DNA of 64,000 bases from Dipetalonema caudispina. Its lineage: Eukaryota > Nematoda > Chromadorea > Rhabditida > Onchocercidae. The translations under genes were made by a program, and so were the position numbers. The notes under the pieces were generated by a model. It had not been told where the DNA came from. It made no database searches and saw only the letters and a list, made by a program, of their open reading frames with translations. Shown piece after piece: positions 50,263 to 64,000 of the stretch. Numbering within the stretch: position 1 is the first letter of the stretch; each line of letters opens with the position of its first letter. Location: the NCBI GenBank assembly GCA_013365325.1, contig JABVXV010000010.1:372001-436000 (forward strand), written 5' to 3'.

Positions 50263-52263
50263 TCATGAATCATATTTCTTGATGAAATCCATAAGTTCCT
50301 GTACATCATCAGGTGAACCAAGGAATAACGGACTGCGGTCGTGAATTGATGTTGGCACAATATCAAGTATTGGTTTAATTCCGTTCGTTGCCATTCCACC
50401 AGCTTGTTCTATGATGTATGACAGTGGAATATTTTCGTAGAGCAGCCGAAGCTAAATTGATTATTAATTTTGATAGTCTGCCTTCTAATATAAATCAAAT
50501 CATTCGTTCTTCTTCACTAAACAACAAGGTATACAACGTAGAGGTTATTCATCATTAGTGGACATGAATATCCTCACGCAGCGTTGAATATCTTGCGATA
50601 TCCACCGGGAAATATGTGAGAATTTTGCAAAGCACACTGCTTCCTGACTGAGGTTCTTTCCCTGATTCCCAACAGCAACTAAGACTAGTTGTTGTTAGAA
50701 ATCAAGATGAACTGCAGTGTGATTGATGAAGAAAGTTACATAAAAAGAAATAAATACCTTTCCCATTGGCTTATCCTTCATTGCAGGATACATAAAAATA
50801 CCACCATAAAGCAAAGTACGGTGTATATCGGAAACCATGGATCCAACGTAGCGTGCATTCATAGGTTCACCATCTGATGGATATTTTCTCGTGTGTACGT
50901 ATTCTTGGACACCTTTGGACCATTTAGATGTATATCCTTCATTGACGCTATAAATTTTCCCTTTTTGTGGTATTCTCATTTGTTGATTTGTTAGAATGAA
51001 TTCACCAACACTCTGAAATTCTAAAATCCATGAGAAGTGAATGAAAAGGATTTCGATGAAAGTGAAAGCTGGAATCGACTTTTTCCAATGAAACTGGAGT
51101 ATCTGAGCTCTAGACTAGTCGAATAGGTTTCTAGAATCTTTCCTGATTAGAAACCTTGAAATGAAAGAAGAAAAATGATGAACATACAGGATCGAGTGTA
51201 AATCCGTTAACGCCACTTCCTGTTGAAAGCACAAGCATAGTGGCGGAACCATATAATGCGTAACCAGCTGCAACCATATTTCGTCCGCTTTGTAGAAAGT
51301 CAGTCATGGAAACGGGGCTATCCGATTGTTTTTTGTAGATTCCGAAAATTGTGCCAATTGATGCTAAGCAATCAATATTTGATGATCCATCCAGTGGGTC
51401 AAATGTCACGATATATTTGCCTTGTTTAGAAGAAGCTACTTTGATTAGCTTAAAGTTATATAACTTAAATATTATTTGCACGACATTAATAATGTCATTG
51501 ATGATGTTATGATACTTGATTCCAATCATTCATGCGATATGAGGAGCAAAAAATGTATTGTAGATACGAATGTAGTTCGACAACTGAGACACTGAATGGA
51601 AAGTTTGCGATTCCAACAATTTAAGGTACCATATATTTCCCAGAAATATTCCCGTAATTTATATTAATCAAAAGACGGGGATCTGTTTGTTATTCAAGAA
51701 ATTAAATTATTATTAAGTGAAATCCTCGAACCTCATCATTTTCTTCCGAAATCATTGCACATGTAGTGTACGATGACTCAAGCATGTTGATCATATATTC
51801 ATTGCTAATAATATCCAATTTTTTGACATCTTCACCCTGTACGTTTTGTTTGCCTGCTAATCCTGTCAGTCGTACAATGCCTGCTTTTCGAACGGCACTT
51901 GAGATTGCCTACATTTTTCCACAAAATTTATTGTTTTCCAGTCTAGTTGCAATTTCGTTTTCAAAATTTGATAGCAATTCACTACTTAGATTTGTAATTC
52001 GCAAGTTATATTACTCATAATTGTCAATGAATAACGATATCTAATTATTATCATCCTTGAAGTACTGTTTCCGCAATCAAAATTCAAACATCATCTGAAT
52101 TTAGGCAAGCTGAAGTGTCTCTTAGGATAATTTACCTTAATAGCAGTAAGCAATGATGTTAAGAGATTAGTAAGATCACCGGTTGCCGTGGGATGCTTTC
52201 GCTGATCACGAAGGACGAAACGTTGTAACGTCATGGTGTCCGTTTCCATGCCATATTCCGCTG
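50263..52263 (-). CDS. fbp-1: Fructose-1,6-bisphosphatase
   Basis: Gluconeogenic enzyme: fructose-1,6-bisphosphate to fructose-6-phosphate, cytosolic. Exons: 52136-52263, 51732-51908, 51188-51438, 50758-51012, 50263-50451. Signature blocks: [49 protein letters not shown] (metal-binding Glu pair); [20 protein letters not shown] (the FBPase active-site motif); [69 protein letters not shown]; ending FIKKYDS. Full family coverage. The first exon opens at an acceptor; ATG codons at 52249 and further in could start a protein, but an upstream first exon is possible. The join between 51732 and 51438 does not close: the donor (GAG|GTTCGA) is phase 0 and the next acceptor needs one extra base, so a micro-exon of 3n+1 bases is probably missed. 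Confidence 0.93.
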
Positions 52264-55200
52264 CTGAAATTAAGTTTTATTTTAAGCTATTAAAATTTTA
52301 TTAACATTCTATATACATGATGAAAAAGATGATACAGGTGCTCCATCTGCCTTACTTCCTTTAGATTATGATTTTAATCTCTTTAACTGTGTAGTAACCA
52401 GTATAAGAAGAAGGGTTAACTCTCGATCATAGTAACAAACTGTTCATTCAATCGCTTTATAATTAAAGTATTAAGACATTACCTTTGCTTATTCTTCTCA
52501 TTTTAAATTCGTCAGATTTTGTTTTTGACTCTTCACTCATCTTTTATTTCTGTCAAAAAATCAGTGACATGGTATCGGTTCCAAATTTTCGAGATTCCAG
52601 AAATACCGAAAATAAAATAAAAATTTACAAAGAAGAATTCGTTGCACTTCTTTGCATTGGTCCGCTTAGTAGTTTACTGAAATCTCTAATTTCTTCAGAC
52701 AGAATAATTTGGCATCTAAATCATCTCCACAGCAGATGGAATCTCTCTAACGAGTGCTCTATCAAAGATGGTCCACGTAGCTACTAGAAACTGTGCTTTC
52801 AGTATGTCAATTAACCCAATTTCAGTCAAGCCATATGTGAGAGAATGTCTTTAAAGCTTTCAGAATTCATAGTAATCACATCAAGAAAGGTATTATAGGA
52901 GCTATAAACATTGCCTTCTTGACGATATCTTCTGCTACCTGTGTCAAATAATGATACGTCCACTATCAAGTTAGAGGCTTATGCATAAGCCTTATAATTT
53001 TCAAAGTCTGAACTACTTTCGGTAATTCTAAAAATTTCAGGCCATGCAATGTTCCTATGCTATCACATTCACTATGTGATAGGCCAGTTGTTTACTCTCG
53101 AATTTCTCGGTAAGAATATTTCTCTCAAACAGTAATTCATTGAACAAATCGTGAACATAAAGAAGTGAAACATGTGACACGGGAAATAAGATAATAAAAG
53201 CTCCAACGAAAACAATACTCCAACATTGAGGAAGGAATTTTTATTCGAAATAAAAAAAATCTAATCAATCAATGAAAGAGAGCCGTATTAAACAACAACA
53301 GCAACAGCAGCACCCACCTGACACAATCCGCACACGTAACTTGACATAGCCTTTGTTTACATATTTCTCTTTTCTAATACTTTGTTTATTTCGTCTCATC
53401 ACTCTGTCTATCCATTTCTCCAACATTCAACAAAAAAAAAAAAAATTATCAATTAATTGGCCTTTGTGAAGTTTCTGACCCGAAAATGAATCAGTGGTCG
53501 CAGTACTTTCTCATGATATGTATTTGGAATTTTATTGAAAGTTTGCTCTTATATCCATGGAAATGGAAATTAATAACATCGCTAGCATGTCAATTGCTAA
53601 ATTTACTAAAATGGATCAATCGACATATTCATACTAATTTTGACTGACGGAAAATGCTAACCAGTTCCATTTAGTTCTAGTACTTCAAATTTCTCAGTAC
53701 ATGAAATGGCTATCGATTTCTTTATTTCCTCCACAGCCAATTAAATACTTTGAAGAAACTCGACTTTGCAAGAAATTTTCCATGATGATACATTGTTTGG
53801 TATTTAAGACTATAAAACTGACGCTTTAAAACCATTGATATTTACACTGACGAATACGAAAAAAAAAATTGCACTTTGTGATAAAAATCTGTGATGTTTG
53901 TTGGAGTAAAGCAAATTTAAATTTAAAGCTGAAAAGATATTCATCAATATCAATGATATCTTCATTTGTCAAATTTCATTTCTCTTTAAAAAAAAATAAG
54001 CAATATCATACAAAATTCAATGCGAAATCTAACTTAAACTTCAAATTGCAATGTTTTCAGTTCTATTAATTGAAGTTTGCGTTCTCGTATACTATCGAAT
54101 ATGACTGTTAGGAAGAAGAAGCATTGAATAAACAAAAGACGTATCACTATGAAAAAGTACAACCATTCGTCAGGAATATTTCTAGGTTGATGTTTTATTT
54201 AAGCCTCTTGGTTAAATCTGCAAATTTCCCTACTAAATCTCTCATTTTAAACTCTTATAAATAGTTGCATTTGTTATGCAAGATCTTCCAGGAATCGAGC
54301 TAAAATGGATTCATTGCTTACATGACATCCTATCTTCCGAATATTCCGGAAGAAAGTTTTGAATTCCACCTGAACAGCATTAAATATTATAAGGGCAGTT
54401 TGGAATCAATTTCACATTTGATAAGGAGCGTGATGTTTGCAAATCTGTTTTCGTTCATCTTTTTTGCTTATTAATATTCATCTTTGTTGACAACCGGATT
54501 ATAACAACTTGCATTCTGTATTAAAATTTTCCCTTCCAGTACTAAAAGGAAAAATCTGCAGATTTGGTATTTTTGTTTGTTACTAAAAAATAGTACTTGA
54601 AACGTTTTTCTTTTTTCATTCGATCCAAAAGGGAAACGAAACACAAATATTCTTATCTGCTTTTAAAAAGGTTTCAACTTTCTCAAATTCTTAGTGGTAT
54701 TTTGATGAGGTTTCACTGTAGAACTTCAAATTGCATGAGTTTCGTTGTTGGTTCTTTGGTCATGGCTGATTTAAAAATTAAGTATCAATTTTTGTAGTAT
54801 AACTGTTAGCATTATTCCCCTATAATTTCTGATGAAATCAATGAAATGGGCGATGGAAAAAGAACACCTTGCCTCCTTACTGAATACTGGTGATATCAGT
54901 GATTCTGATACAGTGGTTCTAACACATGTCACACTATAAGGATTTATTTTTATTTTAATAAAAGATTCGTGAAATAACTGACTTGATGAATGTTTAATAC
55001 ATCAGAAAAAGTAGTCCGAGTGATGCTGATAAAGTGTTACAGCAATATCACAAGATGACCCGTTTATTCGAATCTAAAGACATGCTATAAGATGACTTTG
55101 TGTTAAGTATTTGATATGGAATAGTGCGATACTTTACTTCCTATTTGGATACAATTAACCGGACGGCAAAGTGTATGAATTTTCATTTCAAATAAGAAGA

Positions 55201-58200
55201 ATTATCCAGGAAATTTGTTTCTTTGTTTTTCCTATTACCACAGATAAGTTTCTAGTAAATAATATAACTTTAAAAGGTCAACAAATTTCTTTTAACAATG
55301 AAGAGAACAATCATTTTTGTATTTCTTGAACTGAACTTAGGTCCGAGAAGTTTGATCGGAAGAAGTTGTCACTCTCTCACTTTCTCATTTTGCTTTTCGC
55401 ATATCTAATATAGTTTGTTTATTCATTTACTTTTATATATTCATGTTACAACCAAAAGGTAAATTAAATATATAGTTAGACGACGGGTTTCATTAATCTT
55501 GCTTGACTGTTTACGCCAATAACATTAGTCTGAGTGCAAATTAAAATCGAACAGTGTTATTACTTTCTAATATGCAGCAGGTAAATTTCGTAGAATTGTT
55601 GGTAGCTATTACGAAATATTATAATATTGTTTTTTATTTTGTTTTTCAACTTTTTACTTTTTTTTATTTTGCATTAGCAAAATAATACATATTAACTCGT
55701 CGTACTTTTTCAGAGTCATCTTATCAATACAACATTTTTATTAGCATCTTGAAATAATTATAGCTTGATCTTTATCCTCTTACTTTTAGAGAACAAATGG
55801 ATTTAACAAATTTGAAGCCAATTTTAAATTAATTTGATTATTGATTCGTTCGTTATTTAACGGAATAAACAAGAATGAAAATGGCAGGATTTGTGCACAA
55901 GAATGATTCTTGTTGCTATGACCTTTTTTATAAAAAAAAAGGAAACTTTGAACAATTTTTAAGAAAAAAAGTTAATAAAATGGAAGAATTCTGAATTAAT
56001 TTTGTCATTTTTCTCCTCCACTCACCTTTACGAGTACAAAGCTAGCCAGAAAAGGGTTTCATTACAAAGGAGGCAAAGGAGGAAAAAATAATACATTCTA
56101 TCAGGGAGGCGATTGCTATTCTAAATCATCGCTGTTTCTGCGGACCTCTTAAAAAGTTGAAATTTCGACAATGAATGCATCACATTATTGCTTCCCTTCC
56201 TACTTTAGAGGGAAGTTTTAATGATAAATTGGAAAAGAAAGTAAGTCGATCGTCAGTTTGCAAATGTTTGCAAAAGAATATTGTCGTAATCGACCATATG
56301 GGAAGCTACAAAAAATGGAAATTGGAATTTATCAAGGTAATGAGACTGATGATTTTTTTTTACTTCATCTTAAAATCATTTGTGCTCAGAAGTTCCCTTT
56401 CCAAGAGATTAAAAAAAGAAAAGAAAGAAAAAAAGTCGAATTGTAATGATGTTGGAAGGTCTTACACAAATAATTCGAAAAGCAGAAAAACTAGTATCAG
56501 CTTATCATTAAGATAGGGTAAGGGTTGTTAGCTATTTTATTTCCTTTTATTTTTTCATTTTTTCAGTTCGAAGAACCAGCACTTTTTACAACTGCATATA
56601 CTTGATTCATTTTCTGACAGGGTAAGTGGTTGTATCATGGTTGGATACATGAATGTAAGACTCGTTGAATCGTGATTTTATGATATGGTGAACGACTACC
56701 GGACAATTGAATAGAAACTTGATGTTATGAAATAAACTGTGCCCGACGATTGGATAAGAACAATAGCAGTTATAGTTTTCTCATGACGATCTTCATATTC
56801 CTTCCACCCAAAGATGGACAAATTCCAAAGGAGACAATATGTCCGATTTCCAGTTTTGACTCTCACATTATCATTATTTCAATTTTACACTAATAAATAC
56901 ACACTTATTTCTGATAAGAAAAAAAATCTCTTATCAGAAAAAAGCATGTTTAACAAGATGAAAGTTTAAGTAATAAGAAAATTTCTTTCTCTTCTATTCA
57001 ACTTCTCTCAACTGTTAAACATTTTTGGAGAATTTCCCTCAAGTTCTCTGTAACGAAGCTACCCAAATATAAAAATGAGGTTTGTTAAAACAACTTATCC
57101 AGAAATGAACTAGAAAAATTTACTCACTTCTAGAAAGTTTATTGGCTAAGAATCACTTTTCGAAATACTTCATTTGTGTTGGAAAAATTCCGAAATTTCA
57201 ACTTACCTGTTAAATGTTATAACTATTTATGTTTGATAATAAAAAAAGAGTTTTTCAGGAAACTGTGAATTCAAGCAGATGTAATTTCTTAAGTTTCATT
57301 ATTGGTGGATGATGTTTTCCTAATTGATCGTAGTATCAAAGCACTTAAATATTGCAAAGAAGAGAAGTATTTGTTCAAAAATAAGTGTAACAAAGAAATT
57401 AAGGAAGTGCATGGTCCTTCAAAAAAGAAACAAGTCGAGAATGCATCATAAAGTGCATTTTTGGTGGAGTTGATCAGTTTTTAAAAATTCTAAACTTTCT
57501 TTGATAGATTTGTGATTAACAGTTGGATATTGATGGAAAAGTGATAGTTACAAGAATCAGAAGGAAAACTGAAAATCTATTTCTTTAAGCATTCATCGGG
57601 ATATAAGTTACCTAATTGAAAAGTTTAACCTCAAGTCTTTTGAATAAGATTAAAAATTGTCATCAGTTAGTCATAGGTTAAACATCCCATTTTATTCGTG
57701 TCATATAACACGTTCTGCATACCTGAATAATAACCAAACAATTTTACAGCAATTTCCACGGATTTTCATGATTCATCGAAATATGCCTATTAGATTAACA
57801 CTATCTTTATACGAATCTAATCAAATTAAATGATTTATTAGGAAATTATATATAACTTGATAACATACTTCCGATTGTTTTGTTTTTGCAAAACCAAGAA
57901 GACTAGTTGCATGACCATTTATTAGAAGTGTAATGAAAAACTGCAAGATACTGTATTGCATAATCGAAGTCGAAAAGGTAGTGTCAAAACTAATTCTTTT
58001 TTTTTTTTTTTTTTGAAAATCCATTTCATTCAGAACGACTTGACATTTTATATTGAAGTAAAGTGCATGGTACTGGTTTTTGAGGTTTTTTTTTTTTTTT
58101 CCCGACGAAAAGTATGAGTGTTATAGAATAGAATACATAAATGAAGCGGAAACTTTTGAAAGAATTATGTGTAACGTCCATCAGTAACATCTTCAACCTG

Positions 58201-61200
58201 TTCCTCATGGTTTCAATTCATTTTTCATTAAATTTATTATTTTTTATTAAGACTAGAAAATGAAAGCTAAATGGAAGTTTCTAAACACAAACAGGTACAC
58301 ATACACGGACACACATACCCCTTTCTCGAGCGTCCTTTTTCTGCTTTTCGTAATTCCGGGATTCGATCATATAAGAGCAAGTCAGAAAAATAATGCAATA
58401 GAAAATGATTTATAAAATATCATCAATAAAAAAAAAAAAAAACCAGTGAAAAGCAGTTTTCCGGTTCTTTAGATTCTTTTGCTTGAATGAATGCTTTTCT
58501 TTCCTTTTTTCTTTTTTCTTAACAATTGCAGAAAGAAAAAAATGGAAATTGATTTATAAATCATTTTATAAAAAACCCACAACATTTTGAAGAAAGTGAA
58601 AGTGAAGGTTGGTGTTGTGGTAAGAGAAAGAGAAAAAGGAAAGGAAGAAAAAGTAAGAAAGACACCTCTTTGAAACAGATTTTATTAAAACAATACTGTT
58701 AACAGTAAAAGAACAATTGGACATTGTGGTTGACAATCGCTAACATCTCATTTTGGAAATTAAATCCACAAATTTTAGCTGAATTAAATTATAATTATAT
58801 CACAGGTTGTAGCTAGAATGATTTCAGGATAATTTCAATGTTACCGTATCCTTCCAAACATGTGTAATTCTATTCAATGATTTTTTCAAACTCATTTTGT
58901 TCAATATCATTTTTATTTTAATGACGAAACCTTCACCTGTAAAAATTTTCATCTCTGTTTCAATTTATCAGGCAAACATTAAATTTCAGGCGTTATTTCA
59001 AAATAAAGAAATAAATTTTCAAATTTAATTTCAAACTTGAAAGTGATTCGGAAATATTTGTACGTGTAATTGAATGTATGAAGCATATATTTTAGTTTTC
59101 TGAAATTTCAACAAAGCTAAATTCTAAATTTAAAATATCTATACGAATAATATACAAATGTTTTCCCTAGAATTGTAGATTCCTGCAATCGAGATCATGT
59201 CAGATCGGTTAACAGTAGAAGTCATTTCTTCCATTCCAATTTCAAAACATCAATCTTTAAAATGAAAGAGATAAAAAAAATATGATTTGCATAAGAATTT
59301 GATCTAATATTGCAAAAGCTACCATTCTGTAATGGAAACAATTGAATCCTAAGTTATGTATGCTTGGCTACTAAATGAGCCTGTTGTAAATAAGTAACAA
59401 AAGAAATGATGAAGTGAGCAATAGAATTCGAAACTAGATATCGTAATCAAGTGATCAACGGAAGTGTGACATATGAACGACAGGTTATTACTAATTTAAA
59501 TGCAGCTAGTTAGCAAATTTTACTTCAGAAAATTTTTGGAAAAATTTAAAAAGTTTGGGCTGATTTACCCTAACGTAATCTTGAATATTTATAGAATTAA
59601 ATGGTTAATTAGCAGAAAGATTTCGTATTGCAAAGTTCTGACATTAAGGAAGTTTAGCTCAAAAGATAGCAGGTTAAAGTATACTTCGACTTACTATTCT
59701 TTAAATTATTCTTTAGCATTGGCTTCATCCTTTACATATCTAATGTTTTTTTTTTTTTTAATGCTATCTCGTGTTTGATAATTTGGCTATTATTTCTCAA
59801 TGGATGAGCATAAATGCTCTCAAAAACAAGGAAGTTAAAAGATTATTATAAAACTACATTTGAAAAAACTTGTTGTAAATTTTGAGGTGTACAGTCTGTC
59901 TTGAAGTTCTGCTTTTGAGAACTCATGGATATTATCATTATCATTAGTAAAAAAGATGTGGAATAAGGACCTGGAAGAGTCATAACTATCCTACTTATCA
60001 CAATCATTATTTGCACTACTTTATGATAATATTGATTGCACTAAATAACCCTAGATTAATTAATTTTTATTGTTGATTAGATAAAAAAATAAAATCATTT
60101 TCTACACATAATTTTTAACAAAGTGAACGAAGTAGTGGAACTTAGTTTTATCATTTACTTTTTTTATTGCTATTTATCAATGTCCCATTTCAGATTTACA
60201 TCATCTTTCATTAGTCCTTTCGCTACTTTTATTTCCTGCTATCGCTTCTAAATTTGATGCATAATCTCTCAATAGAATCGTACAATGATCAAAACATTGT
60301 AATGAGAATAGAGCATGATCAGAATATACAACAAAATTCAAAGCAAACTACAAAAAACAAAAAAGTCGAAACTTGATTCCTCCGAGAATGCAAATAACAA
60401 TTGAAGTTTTTTGAAGCCAAAACTAAGCAGATCAACTGCATGGCCAACAATGCAATGAGGGAGAAAAATCTGTCAGTAATTTACGATGAGAACAAAGTAA
60501 ATAAAAGGAAAAATTTTATTTTAATTTTAAGATTTGAAATCGAATTTTGTGTTAGTAATAGAACAGTTATGCTACTTGAGGATCAAATTAAAACTCTTTA
60601 CATGCTACATTCTGCCAAGAAATTTCCACCGATAAAATCCAAAATTTTCAAATTTTCAAATCAAAATTCACATTGTATTTTTATGGTGGGAACTGCGATT
60701 GCTTTATTAAGATGACAATTAGAGCAATGAATGACACTAAAAATTCTTCTATAGCATTAAGTAACAAAAGGACTGTTGATTAATACGTAGTAATTAAGCT
60801 TGAGAAACTGCTACGTAAGGGTGTGCTGAAGGAAAGTGGAAAACTGCAGGAGGGACAAAGACATGCGACATTTATCCCTTTGAGGAAAAACGCAGTTGTT
60901 TCTTTTAAAGTGTTCAAATGAAGTATTGAAAAAATTGGCGATTTCGAATGACTTACGAGCTGAAACTGACTCAAAAAATTTCATTCTTAACTTATGAAAT
61001 AACCTTTTTTTTCCTGTATATTTTGATAGCATTTAAAATAATGAAAATATTGTTTATGTAAATGTGAAGGAAATTCCATTAAAAAAAAATCAATTAAAAC
61101 TTATACCAATGAACTAGCCAATTATCTCTTTATTGCTTATCCTTCACACATCATCCAAATAACGTTCCTGATGAAATGTTTTCATTTCAGAGTTAAGAAG

Positions 61201-63132
61201 AATGAGTAAGAAAAAGAAAAGAGAAATCATTACTTGAATTTAAAGTCAGCAAAAAATATGAAAATAAATTTGCGCATATTAAAATAGTTTTCGTTCAATT
61301 TGATCAGTTCTTAAATTATTAATTTCAAAAAATCTAAATAATTAAAAATAGATGTATAAATCAAGAAATTGAAAACAAATTATCGCCAAAATCATCGAAA
61401 TAAGAAGAAAAAAGTACCACTGAATGGCGGCATTGATGGACAAAAAGAAAATATATATAAGAACGAGTGTCAAAATTTATTTAAATGGAAAAGTGAGATA
61501 AAATGGAAATTTAAAACGGATCCTGGACGAATATTTCGGCACATTGTGAATTTCAGCATATATTTTAATAAATTAGCCAGTGATTTATGCAATTTTCAGT
61601 ATTGCTAAGTTTCATAAAGATCATACTGATTTCAAATAATTTCAAAAACTATACTACCAAATATAACACAATTGTAGGATCGTTGGATTATTTTTCTAAA
61701 CATTCAATCATCAAAAGAGCTTTTGCATGCACAATTACTGAATTGACTATCTTCAATTTAAGGATTGTCACTATTCCATACTTTTTTAGAATCTTTTTTT
61801 ACCCTGAATTTCTCAATGGATGGGAAAGTTCAATTTGAATCTATTCAGGATGATTAATGAAATGACCAATAGGAAAGATAAAATATTTTTGAAGAGATCT
61901 CGAAGTTAACTTTCTATAAAGGACATATTTTCAAGGACTTTGAGTAAAATGAAAAATGAAAATAACATCGCAGTCAGCTCCATTTGAAAAATCATCATTT
62001 TATTGAAACAAAAGTATAACATAAATTGTTTGCACGCAATGAGTCACAAATTATGAAGAGCGAATGCAGAATTTCAACGGATGTAATGAAACTGGGTGTC
62101 ATTACTTCAATTTTAATTTGTTGAAAAAAAAAAACCTTCAGTTATTTCTATTTTTGCTTACACATAATGCTGCAAGGACAACTTTTCCAAGTATACAATT
62201 TCTTGTAGAAATTTGATAGTTTTCTAGAAAAGTTGAAAATTTTACTGGATGGACTGTTCAGGTAGACAAGGTCATCAATATTGTCTATTTCACTTTTTCC
62301 TTATAACTGATGTGTCACTTATGATATTTTTTCAAATGCGAAGTGCAGCCACTGCTTTACGTTGTGATATGTGGAATCAGTGGGGAAGAAGAAATTGAAA
62401 TGATTAACGACGATAGAGCATAGTAAAAAATACCACGGGTAAAGGTAAATGGAACAAATCGGGTAACGAAAGAAGGGAGCTGCCGTTGAAGCTGAAATTT
62501 GATCAAAAGTGTTACAGTTGTGATTGAAACAGAAAACTTCGGAAATTGTTACAGCGAAGTTACAGAAAAGAAAGTTGTAACAGGAAAAGAGTGAACGATA
62601 CAAATTTTCCTTAACTTGAATTACTGTTTTCTTCAGGTATTGATTGTTATGTATCATGCAACATTAAATATCGTTTCTGTTTTCGGATTAGACTTGCTTA
62701 TAGTTTTCAGATTAGCTTGTAGTTTTCAGATTAGACTTGCTTATCTATCCTTTCGTCGTTTCTTTTTCATGGCTAAAATTCAATTTTTTTTTTTTTTTTT
62801 TCTTGAAAGTGGACACAAAAATTCTTAGTGGGTATGTCGGTTTATTCAGTACTTTTCAAAAAAAGAAATGAAGCATTTGTGGTGTAGTAGGAGAAAGAAT
62901 ACAAATTGGTGTACGACCTGTTTTTCTAAATTTGGAGAGGGAATGGAAGTTGTAAATACTAAGCATGAGTATATTCGTTCCATATCAAATTACCTATCTT
63001 ATAGCCGTTTTGAATACACCTTTTGCAGGTGTATAACTGACGTATACCCTTACCACGCCCTTTTCAGTCTTTAAATTTACAATGAATAGATGGGACGCCC
63101 AAAAAAGTGAATATGGGCAATAGCTTTGCGCT
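52264..63132. other. Gene desert, AT-rich
   Basis: About 11 kb with no exon I can assign. It may hold the fbp-1 promoter and first exon near the left end. Many ORFs of 60-113 codons exist, but they are Lys/Asn/Ile/Phe-rich, have no family pattern and match the base composition. Near 56175-56340 two overlapping frames have exon-like edges, but the gap between them (about 24 bases) is too short for an intron. Short local duplications exist, for example around 62690-62735. No tRNA or rRNA gene was recognised by eye. Confidence 0.45.
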
Positions 63133-63192
63133 TTGAGAAGTCTTTCAACCATTTCGATCAAAACAATTGTAAAAAAGGAAGTGAAAAACATG

Positions 63193-63432
63193 AATTGGTG
63201 CAGTGCAGCATATAAAAGCATCGATGGCATATCAGTTGCGACAGCAACACTATCGGAAGTAACAATACTGCTAGTTATCGCTGCATCTTTAGCTACTAAG
63301 GCTAAGATATGGCTATTACTGCAACATCCAAAACTTGAGACATTTATTGCTATTTCTCAAATTTTCATCATTCTCCTTACCTTCATAATCTTGTTTGTCC
63401 AATATCAGAGTAGCTTTCTTACTATTGCATAG
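63193..63432 (+). CDS. Possible small two-span membrane protein
   Basis: ATG-initiated frame of 79 residues starting MNWCSAAYKSIDGISVATAT, with two hydrophobic spans (SEVTILLVIAASLA and TFIAISQIFIILLTFIILFV), ending SFLTIA before TAG. The frame is open for about 20 codons upstream of this ATG. A candidate polyadenylation signal (aataaa, about 63499) follows 70 bases after the stop. Base composition is more balanced than the surrounding desert. No family recognised. The opposite strand is also open over the left part (62994-63230), so strand is not certain. Confidence 0.3.
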   Translation, partial: NWCSAAYKSIDGISVATATLSEVTILLVIAASLATKAKIWLLLQHPKLETFIAISQIFIILLTFIILFVQYQSSFLTIA

Positions 63433-64000
63433 ATTAGTCTTTTAACCTAACCTTTCCATTTGATTACCGCTTATTTTACAATTAGTTCATTCAAAATTAA
63501 TAAAAAACATGATCTTTATTATATTATGCAAATAATGGATATTACGAAGTAACTGCTTCCAATTTTTGACTTTCCATATTACTTAACATTTTACTTTATG
63601 TTGCTCTGACTATCAAAAAGTAAATTAGATTTCTTCAATGATTATTTGAATATTAGTGATATATACTTTGACATTTCATCAATGCATAAATAAATGCTAA
63701 GCACCTATGCACTTAAACACTTTTCCAAAATCGAAATTTAATTGTTTTAATTATAACGGAAGTAAATTAGATTCAATTATTTTATAATTTGTATTTCTTT
63801 CAACAAATAACAAGCTGTCTCATTATTAAGTATTTGCGACTATACCGTCTTTTTTTTAACCAACAGAAATATGGTGGTACCGCCTTGTCTCTAATTTTGT
63901 TTTACAAGATGTTTTGATGAATTGATGATTCTGTGCTGAAAGTTGAAAATTGAAATTCCCGTTGCAAATGAAAAAATTTAATGTTTTAGTTTCAAAAATA
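63433..64000. other. AT-rich end of window
   Basis: No coding block or repeat of note; possible 3' untranslated sequence of the small ORF just upstream. Confidence 0.4.

Noticed and set aside
56175..56516. Two overlapping plus-strand ORFs with splice-like edges
   Set aside because: The implied intron would be about 24 bases, too short, and the other frame does not close; no family pattern.
1..64000. Possible bacterial endosymbiont (Wolbachia-like) DNA insertion
   Set aside because: No bacterial-type intronless genes, operons or rRNA/tRNA genes found; every identified gene is spliced and animal-like.

Overview
The window looks like a piece of nuclear chromosome from a parasitic nematode of the filarial/spirurid type. 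The DNA is very AT-rich. Genes are split into many short exons with canonical, AT-rich introns of roughly 80 to 900 bases, and gene-sized spacers are full of A/T runs and AT microsatellites. The recognisable proteins are all metazoan or nematode families. There is no bacterial operon structure, CRISPR array or phage module. Most real exons are too short to stand out as long ORFs, so I rebuilt the genes by joining exons across GT-AG (occasionally GC-AG) introns and checking that reading phases close.

Layout: 1-1133 (-) the 5' part of a DENND1/connecdenn (RME-4) gene running off the left edge; 4156-8219 (-) casein kinase 1 delta/epsilon (KIN-20); 8657-11830 (+) a divergent DXO/RAI1/EOL-1-like protein whose catalytic motifs look degraded; 12241-15719 (-) a secreted protein with three saposin-B domains; 15720-21892 a gene-poor spacer with a compound (AT)n-(GATA)n microsatellite; 21893-26886 (-) synapsin (SNN-1); 26887-31795 a spacer with one unassigned exon-like block; 31796-36406 (-) ANKLE2/LEM-4; 36856-37675 (+) a 97-residue unrecognised protein, divergent from LEM-4; 39579-40004 (+) TMEM218; 40175-44441 (-) an unrecognised coiled-coil-rich protein, convergent with TMEM218; 45223-48085 (+) an FGFR1OP2/SIKE1 family coiled-coil protein; 50263-52263 (-) fructose-1,6-bisphosphatase; 52264-64000 a large AT-rich stretch with no gene I can name and one possible small membrane protein near the right end.

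The genes do not form a pathway. Several are linked to neurons, membranes or cilia: synapsin at synaptic vesicles, connecdenn in endocytosis, TMEM218 at the ciliary transition zone, and a STRIPAK-associated SIKE/FGFR1OP2 protein. LEM-4 and KIN-20 are general cell regulators. I see no new multi-gene system. The points most worth following up are the DXO-like protein with altered active-site motifs, the very short tail of the KIN-20 kinase, the unusual ATP-site residues in synapsin, and the coding blocks with no recognised family. For the seven models that could be totalled (KIN-20 from its internal ATG, saposin, synapsin from its partial 5' exon, LEM-4, the 97-residue gene, TMEM218 and the SIKE-like gene) the exon lengths sum to a multiple of three. 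The DXO-like model also closes, but only by choosing weak sites at two junctions. Two genes have joints I could not close, and those are flagged.
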